Shown one piece after another: positions 1-11,000 of a DNA stretch of 64,000 nucleotides (position 1 is its first letter; every line of letters starts with the position of its first letter). Source of the stretch: Ephydatia muelleri (lineage: Eukaryota; Porifera; Demospongiae; Spongillida; Spongillidae); the NCBI GenBank assembly GCA_013339895.1, contig JABACO010000002.1:17139724-17203723 (forward strand). Reading direction: 5' to 3'. A program made the position numbers and the translations under genes. The notes beneath the pieces were generated by a model that did not search any database, was not told the origin of the DNA, and saw only the letters and a program-made list of their open reading frames with translations.

Positions 1-3000
1 GCAGGTAGGCCAGGGTGTGCTTGGTGGAGCCTCCCCGGGAAACTCCCGGGAGAAGGTGCTGGGGCACGTTGGAGATGGAGACCCCGTTCATGGTGAGCTC
101 AGTGCAGTGCTGGAGCTTCCCGAGGCTGGGAGGGAGGGACTTGATCTCTGCATTGCTGTGGGAGGGAAGTGGGAGGTAGGGAGGTAGGGAGGGAGGTGGA
201 GGGAGGGGGAGGGGAGAAACAGAGAGAGAGGAAAGGAGGGAGTGAGGGAGAGAGAGGAAAGGAGGGTGTGAGGGAGAGAGAGGAAAGGAGGAGTGAGGGA
301 GAGAGAGGAAAGGAGGGTGTGAGGGAGAGAGAGGAAAGGAGGGTGTGAGGGAGAGAGAGGAATGGAGGAGTGAGGGAGAGAGGAAGGAGGGAGTGAGGGA
401 GAGAGAGGAAAGGAGGGTGTGTGGGAGAGAGGAAAGGAGGGAGTGAGGGAGAGGGAGTGAGGGAGAGGGAGTGAGGGAGAGAGAGAGCCTGTTACATTTG
501 GATGAACATTAGCTCTACATGTATGGTTGCAGTTATTAATGACATTGTTTATTGACTTGTTTTAGGATGACACCCTCAAATCCTCATATCACGCTGACAC
601 TAGGAACGCTGACATTTGCAATCATGCATTGACACAGACACTCACTTTATCACTTCCTGCAGATGCTATGGTAACACAACGATGCTGAAGTCCATACAAA
701 CACATACATATCATGCCGACACTTAAGACTAAACCCCAGAATCATGCCGACACTTAAGACTAACACCCCAGAATCATGCCGACACTTAAGACTAACACCC
801 CAGAATCATGCCGACACTTAAGACTAACACCCCAGAATCATGCCGACACTTAAGACTAACACCCCAGAATCATGCCGACACTTAAGACTAACACCCCAGA
901 ATCATGCCGACACTTAAGACTAACACCCCAGAATCATGCCGACACTTAAGACTAACACCCCAGAATCATGCTGACACTTAAGACTAACACCCCAGAGTCA
1001 TGCAGACTCACCCACTAATGTCAATCCTGATAAGGTTGGTAAACGAGCTCAGATAGTCTGGCAAGAACTTAATGTTATTGCCTGAAAGGTGCAGTGAGTG
1101 CAGACAAGACGCCCACTGGCTGGTGGGAAGTTCCCGGGGTTTGTCATCAATGGGAGTGGCCAGCGACGATGACCCCACCCCCACAGAAGTCTTCACATTT
1201 GCCTTCTTCTGCTTCTTGCTTAAGGTGAAGAGGGAGGTGAGATTCGGCTTCTTGGCACCGCCCTCTGGCTGGGCCTTATCTTCGGATGGTGGGGGCTTGT
1301 GTGTGAGGAGTGAAAGCTTGTTGCCAGACAGGATCAGCTTGTCAAGCCTCTGTCCAGTCCAGTAGCTGGTGGGTGGGAGGGTCTCTATGGCATTGTCCGA
1401 CAGGTCCAGGGTGGTCAGGTGACTGAGCTCTGTGATGTTCTTGGATATCTCAGTAATGCTGTTCTTGGCAAGGAACAGCTTCTCCAAGGTGTGCATCCAG
1501 TAGCTGGGTGCACCACTTGGGAGGTCCGTCAGCTGGTTATTAGAGGCGTCTAGGTGCACCTGGTGGGGAGGAGGGAGGGTGTGGGGAGGAGGGAGGGTGT
1601 GGGGAGGAGGATGGAGGGAGTGGAGAGGAGGATGGAGAGAGTGGAGAGGAGGATGGAGGGAGTGGAGAGGAGGATGGAGGGAGTGGGGAGGAGGATGGAG
1701 GGAGTGGAGAGGAGGATAGAGGGAGTGGGGAGGAGGATGGAGGGAGTGGAGAGGAGGATGGAGGGAGTGGGGAGGAAGATGGAGGGAATGGGGAGGAGGG
1801 GAGGAGGATGGAAGGAGAATATATTTTAATCTCAGTGACCAATTACATCTGATAGCTGACTCAACAATTTCAAAGGGGCGGTGGGGTATATAAAGGCACG
1901 AGGTATAAAGCATGTGAATATCATTTTGTGAAGTCCAATCATGCATTGGGAACAGACAGCAGTGATGATTTCATAGCCAAGTGATGATATTCATAGCCGC
2001 TGGCTAGCTATCATTACTAGACTGACAGACCCTTACCATTATCCTACCAGTCAGACAGACCCCCAGTATCCTTACCAGTCGGACAGACCCCCAGCAGCAC
2101 GAGAGAGGCAGGCTGTCCAGGTTGTTGTGAGACACAGTCAGAACTGAAAGATTTGCCAAGTCCCTGAAGTTGTCAGGAAGTGCTTTCAGGTGGTTGTGAG
2201 AAAGGTTCAGCTTCTTTAGCTTCTGACACGTCCAGTTCATATTGGCGATGACTTCTGATTGGAGAGCACACTACATGTGAGTACTAAGCTAAGCTATGCA
2301 GGCATCCTTGTACCTTCTGTGACGTACTCCGGGTCCCCAGGCAGCCGCTGAAGTAGGTTATAGGCAAGTGAGAGTTCTGTTAGCTCCGGAAGACTGAAGA
2401 TGCCACTGGGAATGTGTGTTAACTGGTTGTGGGAGGCGTCCAAGTTCAGCAGGCTGTGGGTGTGTGTATGTGTATGTGTACATATGTGTGTGCGTGTGTG
2501 TGCGTGTGTGGGCGTGTGGGGGCATTCGAGTATATCATATCATATCATGTGTAGGTTGCATTACGTATGTGTGCATTGCAGGTGTGATATGTGTGTGCAT
2601 GTGCTTCAATAGCTGAGGCACAGCTTGAGGGTATGCATACGTCCATAATGACCCTAAACTCTCCCAACATCCTCTACTGAAATCACAAAAGCACGAAATC
2701 CATGATCGACCTGCTCAATGTCTACCTTGTCTCTCGATCCACACAAAGGCAGTGCCGCTCCAGACACACCTTAACTATTTAAATGGCTACATGTGTCCCA
2801 GCCCCACACACCCCTAGACCCGCAATGCAATTGGATCATCTCTCATCGGTACGGGTTGTGGCAGTGTGCTGCGGTAGGGGTGTGGCAGTGTGCTGGGGTA
2901 GGGGTGTGGCAGTGTGCTGGGGTAGGGTTGTGGCAGTGTGCTGGGGTAGGGTTGTGGCAGTGTGCTGGGGTAGGGTTGTGGCAGTGTGCTGGGGTAGGGG

Positions 3001-4112
3001 TGTGGCAGTGTGCTGGGGTAGGGGTGTGGCAGTGTGCTGGGGTAGGGGTGTGGCAGTGTGCTGGGGTATGTTTGCATGCTATAAATTACTTTGAACACTC
3101 CCAGATCACATTTTCCCCACAGATGGCAGTTAGGTGATTGTGAGAGACATCCAGGTCTGTCAGTGATGGCATCTGGAACAGTTCGGTGGGGAGGGAGGTG
3201 AGGTTGTTGGTACGGAGCTCAATTTTGGTTAGTACAGAGGAGTAACTGGCAAAGAAGGGCCAAGGTGTCTCCACCAGACCCATCTCCTTCAATCTGGCAT
3301 GGTAGAAACCTTGGTCTACAGGTTTGAAATTACTTTGAATCACTTTGGCAATGCAACTCGTGAACTGGGAAGTGATTGTTTTTGTTAAGTTAGCCCCTTG
3401 GACAAACAGATACCGAGTGATGTCGTCTTTCTTTGCCTGACAGGCTGCGTAGAGTAGTGAGTCCTTCCCATCTGTTTTGAGGGCGTGCACTCCACCAGAA
3501 GTGCGGTTAATGTCATACTGCAACTCTTCAATGAAGTACTTCACCACATCAAGGTACCCTGCAGCACAGGCTGTGAAGACCAGTGGTGGGTTGTCAAATG
3601 CATGGGGATTGGCCCCTCGACTGATGAGGTATTTGATGACATTCAGCTTGCCCTGGGTGCAAGCCACAAAGAGCGGACTGAACCCCCCTTGGACATTCTT
3701 GTAATCCGCTCCGTGCTCCACCAGCAGCTTCACCAAATCCAAATGGCCAACCTTGGCGGCCGCATAGATGGGCGTGCCGCTACCGCTATTGACATTAGGA
3801 TCAACGCCTGCTCTGAGTAAACATTTTACGACATCGATGTGACCTTTGGAGCATGCAGCGTAGATGGTCCTCTCCGATATCTTCTTCGCAGACGGACTGG
3901 TTTGGTCTTTCGTACTCTGCAGTAGTGTAGCCGCATCCGGCTCTTTGTCGATGAGTTCTTTCAGACCTGCCACGTCGCCCGATGCGCAGGTCGCAAATAG
4001 CTTACTAGCTACCACTGTGAAGGTCAAGATGGAATGGTGGGTTTTATGTGCGTCCTTGCGCGATGTGGATGGTCAAAGGCCATCCTTTGGGCTTACCGTC
4101 GGTCTGTGTCAT
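1..4112 (-). CDS. ANK-LRR-ROC gene, LRRK1-like paralogue, 5' part (runs off window start)
   Basis: This is the N-terminal part of a ROCO protein of the same design as the neighbour at 5006-21279. Exons in transcript order, with GT/AG borders and consistent phases: 4112-4097 (start MTQTD), 4014-3090, 2453-2314, 2254-2076, 1559-1012, then 155-1, which continues outside. The 925-nt second exon holds about five ankyrin repeats ([17 protein letters not shown] and following) and enters the leucine-rich repeats. Exons 3-5 carry LRRs of the LxxLDLSxNxL type. The last visible exon ends just before the ROC P-loop, judging from the paralogue. The start is chosen because a 16-nt first exon with a gtaagc donor joins the ankyrin exon in frame. 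No frameshift is seen. Kinase and WD40 parts are presumed by homology only. Tandem head-to-tail arrangement with the neighbour indicates duplication. Confidence 0.85.
190..485. repeat. purine-rich tandem repeat (GGGAGAGAGAGGAAAGGA type)
   Basis: Imperfect units of about 26-30 bp made of GAGGGAGAGAGAGGAAAGGAGG; intronic in the partial LRRK1-like gene, starting 35 bp upstream of exon 155-1. Confidence 0.8.
704..1003. repeat. 32-bp minisatellite, about 9 copies
   Basis: Unit contains ATGCCGACACTTAAGACTAA then CACCCCAGAATC. It ends within about 8 bp of the donor of exon 1559-1012. Confidence 0.9.
1563..1815. repeat. 21-bp G/A-rich minisatellite
   Basis: Unit GGAGGATGGAGGGAGTGGAGA with variants. 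It abuts the acceptor of exon 1559-1012, so on the sense strand it forms a very long pyrimidine tract. Confidence 0.9.
2858..3068. repeat. 24-bp minisatellite, about 9 copies
   Basis: Unit GGGGTAGGGGTGTGGCAGTG plus TGCT, starting about 20 bp downstream of the donor of exon 4014-3090. Confidence 0.9.
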
Positions 4113-4711
4113 GGTTTCTCCGTCGAGATGAATATAACAATGACGTAATGCATTTGGGAAAATTGTATTTTAATACGTAACCCCCCCGATCAGGGTATAA
4201 CTTGCAGTCTTGGCACGGCTTCACAACTCTTCAGCGCTTCAGCTCACTACTTAACGATAACGTGTACACGCAGTTCTTGGATACTGCAAGCCAAAGTAGG
4301 ATCACCCTCCCACGTCCCCCTTCCTCTTCCCTTCCCCCCGCTTACCATACGTTACAGTGAGATTTGTAGACGCTGATAGTGCCTCGGATTGCGCAAGGAA
4401 GGCTGTATTGTATAGAAACCTCACTGGCAGCGCTTCTTTTATTATACAAGTCCTATCTACAACCCCCTCACCCCTCTCCCTACCACCTCCTCTCCTTTCC
4501 CCCTCCTCCCTTGCCTTCCCCCTCCTCCCTCCCCCTCCTCCCTTCCCCCTCCTCCCTTCCCCCTCCTCCCTTCTCCCTCCTCCCTTCCCCTCTTCCCTTT
4601 CCCCAAACCTCCCACCTCGCTTCCTCCTGATGTCCTCTCTTTCATGGCTGCACCTTTCATGTTGTCTTCACAGCTATCTGAAGAGGCATGTCGAATTTAT
4701 TCATGTCCCTC

Positions 4712-4742
<31 letters not shown>

Positions 4743-5005
4743 GTGTCAACTTGTGCACCAGATGTATTATGCAAATGTTTGGTCATCTGAGAGAGAGTTC
4801 TGTCTTTGTGAATTCTAATTGTGTGTATACCACACCGCAATGTAGTCTAACATTTGATTTGATAAAAAGTGGAGTTCAAAATTACAATGCCTTCCATCTT
4901 GTGACGCGTTAGTTACAAATTCTTGACATTCCACATGCGCAAACACAAAACACGCGCAAATCTTCCCGTTGTTTATTTTAAGGTCAAAAGGCACAGCTGT
5001 GGCAC
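4113..5005. other. intergenic space between tandem LRRK1-like genes
   Basis: About 0.9 kb between the stop of one gene (5006) and the start of the next (4112). It contains a CCCTCC/CCCTTC repeat (about 4460-4620) and poly-C followed by CA repeats (about 4708-4742). It must hold the promoter of the downstream gene unless both are co-transcribed; no TATA box or initiator could be supported. Confidence 0.6.
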
Positions 5006-8000
5006 TCAGACCCCTGGGTGCACTAAGATGTCTCTTAGGGTACTGTACTCCTCCAACTGCCTGTGGCCCCACGCCTCCCAGATGGTCACCTCCTGGTGCG
5101 CACTGTTCTCTGACGTCTGGTCCTTGTTCATGTCGATGGGCTCCAGCCATTGTGAAGACACCACATACTCTCCAGCCACCATCACCAGCTTGTGGTGAGA
5201 CTTGTTCCCGTACTTCTCGCACCCCTCCGTGGCCAGTCTGGCCAGCACCTTCCCGTGGGCGGGGCCTCGGGAGATGTCCAGGACGATGATGTCACCCATG
5301 CCACGCCCAACCCACAGGGTCCTGTCGACAACGGCCAGCGAGGTTGTGTGGGTCGACCTTTGCAGACTCAGAGGGACTCTGGTAGTGGAGAGAGACGCTC
5401 GTCTGCTCAAAGAAAGGAGTCCTATGCTTGTTGGCGAGGACTTCCATCGACGGAAGCTCTTGCTCAGCTTTGAAATGACGTACTCTGGTTCGTTTATCAC
5501 ATTTAGTCCCTTGCTGCCTTCTGCTTCCCACACACTATCAGGCAACATTGACGCCATTTGAGCCTGCTCTGGATCGAAGATGTTTTCAAACTCCCTGGGG
5601 TCCATGGTGACCACGAGACCCGTTGGGTCCACGTTGGAGCAGTCGAAGACACTGACGAGGGTGTAGGTCTTGACGTCCCACTGCAGCACACATGAGAGGT
5701 GCAGCCCCACCCCCCCACACCGCACTGCCATCCGATACAAGCTCACTCACGAGCGCTGCATTCTTGACAAAGACCGGGATTTGCTTGATGACTTTCATGT
5801 TGACGATGTCCACCGCAACGATGCCATTGCCACACCCACACCAGAGATAGTCTCCGCCCACAAAGGTCATGCACTTGACTGGCTTTGTAGGCACATCGAG
5901 GCGAAGGAACACCGGGTTCGACCAATCGTCTGCCTCTGTGGCGTACGCCTGGTCGTGCAGGATGGTGTGGCAGTCCTCAGGCAGTGCATCCCCAGTGTGC
6001 CATTTGAGGCCTGATGAGCTCTTTGTGGAGAATATGCAGAGTGCTCCTTTGACCAAGGCAGCAAAGACACGTGTCACCTGAGAGCAGCAGAGGTGAAAAG
6101 CAGTAATCCATTGCAGCACAGGAGATTTCAGAGTGAAAATTTTACTTAAATTATTACATGTTATGTACTTGTTTGTGTGTCCAAAGCTACGTTCTTTCAT
6201 GCGATTTGTGTAAATATTAAAATTTAAACACAAACGTAATAGCTATTCTATTCGTGCTGCTCAAGACACATTACCATGGAAGACATTTGGCTTTGTACTT
6301 TCAAGCACATTACTTGTGCCTATTTGAACACTGTAGCACCAATCCACATGCACATCACATGACCATGCCTCACCTTGCCTTCCTTCACATGCACATCACA
6401 TGACCCATACCTCACCTTGTCTTCCTTCACATGCACATCACATGACCCATACCTCACCTTGTCTTCCTTCACATGCACACCACATGACCCATACCTCACC
6501 TTGTCTTCCTTCACTTCCAACAACAAGGACAACACAGTATGGTGCATTTTGAAGTCCCACAAGCGTTTGGTTCAGCAGCCGGATCCAGCCCATAGACGTG
6601 AATTCGTTCCCATGCTGTGGAGGGAGGGTGACAGGAGGGGAGGGAGGAGGGATGGTGAAAGGAGGGAGGGAGGAGGAGGGGGGATGTGAGGGTGGGAATG
6701 CGAGAACAGGGCACCCAAGGTGATCCCTTCTCATCCCAATGCAACACCCAGGTGATCCCTTTCCTCCAATGCACACCAGGTGATCCCTTCTCCCCCAATG
6801 CACCCCGGTGATCCTTCTCCCCAATGCATAACCCAGGTGATCCCTTTCCTCCCAATCATACCCAGGTGATCCCTTCTCCTCCCATGCACACCCAGGTGAT
6901 CCCTTCTCCTCCCAATGCATACCCAGGTGATCCTTCTCCTCCCAATGCACACCCAGGTGATTCCTTTCTCTCCCAATGCACACCCAGGTGATCCCTTATC
7001 CTCCCAATGCATACCCAGGTGATCCCTTCTCCTCCCAATGCTACCCAGGTGATCCCTTCTCCTCCCAAATGCCCACCCAGGTGATCCTCTCCTCCCAATG
7101 CATACCCAGGTGATCCCTTCTCCTCCCAATGCATACCCAGGTGATCCCTTTCCTCCCAATGCATACCAGGTGAGTCCTTCTCCTCCAATGCAACCCAGGT
7201 GACCCTTCTCCTCCATGCATACCCAGGTGATCCTTCCTCCCAATGCACACCAGGTGATCCCTTCTATCCCAATGCTACCCAGGTGATCCCTTCTCCTCCC
7301 AAGCATACCCAGGTGATCCCTTCTCCTCCCAATGCACACCAGGTGAGGTGATCCCTGCTTCCTCCCAATGCACCCAGGTGTATCCCTTCTCCTCCCAATG
7401 CATACCCAGGTGATCCCCTCTCCTCCCAATGCACCCAGGTGATCCCCTTCTCCTCCCAATGCACCCAGGTGATCCCTTCTCCTCCAATGCATACCAGGTG
7501 ATCCCTCTCCTCCAATGCATACCCAGGTGATCCCTTCTCCTCCCAATGCACACCCAGGTGATCCCTTCTCCTCCCAATGCATACCCAGGGTTGATCCCTT
7601 CTCCTCCCAATGCATACCCAGGTGATCCCTTCTCCTCCCAATGGCACACCCAGGTGATCCCCGCTCCTCCCAATGCACACCCAGGTGATCCCTTTCTCCT
7701 CCCAATGCATACCCAGGTGATCCCCTCTCCTCCCAATGCACACCCAGGTGAGTCCCCTCTCCTCCCACTGCATACCCAGGTGATCCCTTCTCCTCCCAAT
7801 GCATACCCAGGTGATCCCCTCTCCTCCCAATGCACACCCAGGTGATCCCCTCTCCTCCCAATGCATACCCAGGTGATCCCCTCTCCCTCCCAATGCACAC
7901 CCAGGTGAGTCCCCTCTCCTCCCATGCATACCCCGGTGATCCCCTCTCCTCCCAATGCACACCCAGGTGATCCCTTCCTCCCTCCCAATGCACCCCAGGT

Positions 8001-11000
8001 GATCCCCTCTCCTCCCAATGCATACCCAGGTGATCCCCTCTCCTCCCAATGCATACCCCGGTGATCCCCTCTCCTCCCAATGCACACCCAGGTGATCCCT
8101 TCTCCTCCCAATGCACACCCAGGTGATCCCCTCTCCTCCCAATGCATACCCAGGTGATCCCCTCTCCTCCCAATGCATACCCCGGTGATCCCCTCTCCTC
8201 CCAATGCATACCCAGGTGATCCCTTCTCCTCCCAATGCACACCCAGGTGATCCCTTCTCCTCCCAATGCACACCCAGGTGATCCCCTCTCCTCCCAATGC
8301 ACACCCAGGTGATCCCTTCTCCTCCCAATGCACACCCAGGTGATCCCTTCTCCTCCCAATGCACACCCAGGTGATCCCCTCTCCTCCCAATGCATACCCA
8401 GGTGATCCCTTCTCCTCCCAATGCACACCCAGGTGATCCCCTCTCCTCCCAATGCATACCCAGGTGATCCCTTCTCCTCCCAATGCACACCCAGGTGATC
8501 CCCTCTCCTCCCAATGCATACCCAGGTGATCCCCTTATCCTCCCAATGCATATCCAGGTGATCCCCTCTCCTCCCAATGCATACCCAGGTGATCCCCTTT
8601 CCTCCCAATGCATATCCAGGTGATCCCCTCTCCTCCCAATGCATATCCAGGTGATCCCCTCTCCTCCCAATGCATACCCAGGTGATCCCCTCTCCTCCCA
8701 ATGCATACCCCGGTGATCCCCTCTCCTCCCAATGCACACCCAGGTGATCCCTTCTCCTCCCAATGCACACCCAGGTGATCCCCTCTCCTCCCAATGCATA
8801 CCCAGGTGATCCCCTCTCCTCCCAATGCATACCCCGGTGATCCCCTCTCCTCCCAATGCACACCCAGGTGATCCCTTCTCCTCCCAATGCACACCCAGGT
8901 GATCCCCTCTCCTCCCAATGCATACCCAGGTGATCCCCTCTCCTCCCAATGCATACCCCGGTGATCCCCTCTCCTCCCAATGCATACCCAGGTGATCCCT
9001 TCTCCTCCCAATGCACACCCAGGTGATCCCTTCTCCTCCCAATGCACACCCAGGTGATCCCCTCTCCTCCCAATGCACACCCAGGTGATCCCTTCTCCTC
9101 CCAATGCACACCCAGGTGATCCCTCTCCTCCCAATGCATACCCAGGTGATCCCTTCTCCTCCCAATGCACACCCAGGTGATCCCCTCTCCTCCCAATGCA
9201 TACCCAGGTGATCCCTTCTCCTCCCAATGCACACCCAGGTGATCCCCTCTCCTCCCAATGCATACCCAGGTGATCCCTTCTCCTCCCAATGCACACCCAG
9301 GTGATCCCCTCTCCTCCCAATGCATACCCAGGTGATCCCTTCTCCTCCCAATGCACACCCAGGTGATCCCCTCTCCTCCCAATGCATACCCAGGTGATCC
9401 CTTCTCCTCCCAATGCACACCCAGGTGATCCCCTCTCCTCCCAATGCATACCCAGGTGATCCCCTTTCCTCCCAATGCATATCCCAGGTGATCCCCTCTC
9501 CTCCCAATGCATACCCAGGTGATCCCCTTTCCTCCCAATGCATATCCAGGTGATCCCCTCTCCTCCCAATGCATATCCAGGTGATCCCCTCTCCTCCCAA
9601 TGCATACCCAGGTGATCCCCTTTCCTCCCAATGCATATCCAGGTGATCCCCTCTCCTCCCAATGCATACCCAGGTGATCCCCTTTCCTCCCAATGCATAT
9701 CCAGGTGATCCCCTCTCCTCCCAATGCATACCCAGGTGATCCCCTCTCCTCCCAATGCATACCCAGGTGATCCCTTCTCCTCCCAATGCATACCCAGGTG
9801 ATCCCTTCTCCTCCCAATGCACACCCAGGTGATCCCCTCTCCTCCCAATGCATACCCAGGTGATCCCTTCTCCTCCCAATGCACACCCAGGTGATCCCCT
9901 CTCCTCCCAATGCATACCCAGGTGATCCCTTCTCCTCCCAATGCACACCCAGGTGATCCCCTCTCCTCCCAATGCATACCCAGGTGATCCCTTCTCCTCC
10001 CAATGCACACCCAGGTGATCCCCTCTCCTCCCAATGCATACCCAGGTGATCCCTTCTCCTCCCAATGCACACCCAGGTGATCCCCTCTCCTCCCAATGCA
10101 TACCCAGGTGATCCCCTTTCCTCCCAATGCATATCCAGGTGATCCCCTCTCCTCCCAATGCATACCCAGGTGATCCCCTTTCCTCCCAATGCATATCCAG
10201 GTGATCCCCTCTCCTCCCAATGCATATCCAGGTGATCCCCTCTCCTCCCAATGCATACCCAGGTGATCCCCTTTCCTCCCAATGCATATCCAGGTGATCC
10301 CCTCTCCTCCCAATGCATACCCAGGTGATCCCCTTTCCTCCCAATGCATACCCAGGTGATCCCCTCTCCTCCCAATGCACACCCAGGTGATCCCCTCTCC
10401 TCCCAATGCATACCCAGGTGATCCCCTCTTCCTTGACCTCCCAAAATGCATACCCAGGTGATCCCCTCTTCCTTGACCTCCCAATGCATACCCAGGTGCT
10501 CCCCTCTCCTAGCTCCCAGGTGATCCCCTCTCCTCCCAATGCATACCCAGGTGATCCCCTCTTCCTTCTCCTCCCAATGCATACCCAGATGATCCCCTCG
10601 CCTCCCAATGCATACTCAGGTGATCCCCTCTTCCTTGACCTCCCAAAATGCATACCCAGGTGATCCCCTCTTCCTTGACCTCCCAATGCATACCCAGGTG
10701 CTCCCCTCACCTCCAATGGAGTTGCACACTTACCACAGTACTGACCCAGACTCTTATGCTGTCTCCGTGGTGTAGGACTGCGGTGGCGCGAGCCCTTCCC
10801 CCAGGGAGGGTCATCGCCGCACGCCTGAACGTGCCCTTGCCGACATCCAGGACGGCCAACTGTCTTTCGTTGTCCTGTCGGGCCCACATCCACACTTCGC
10901 AGCCATTGGACTGGGGACTGGTCTTTGGTGAAGTAGAGGAGTGCATGGCGTCCACCTTGTGGAGAGGCTGGCCCTTCCATCTCCTTATGGTGTCCCTCCT

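Noticed and set aside
6731-10980. Open frames of more than 1200 codons on the minus strand
   Set aside because: They are the three cyclic frames of the 32-bp minisatellite, whose unit lacks stops. The region is an intron between WD40 exons.
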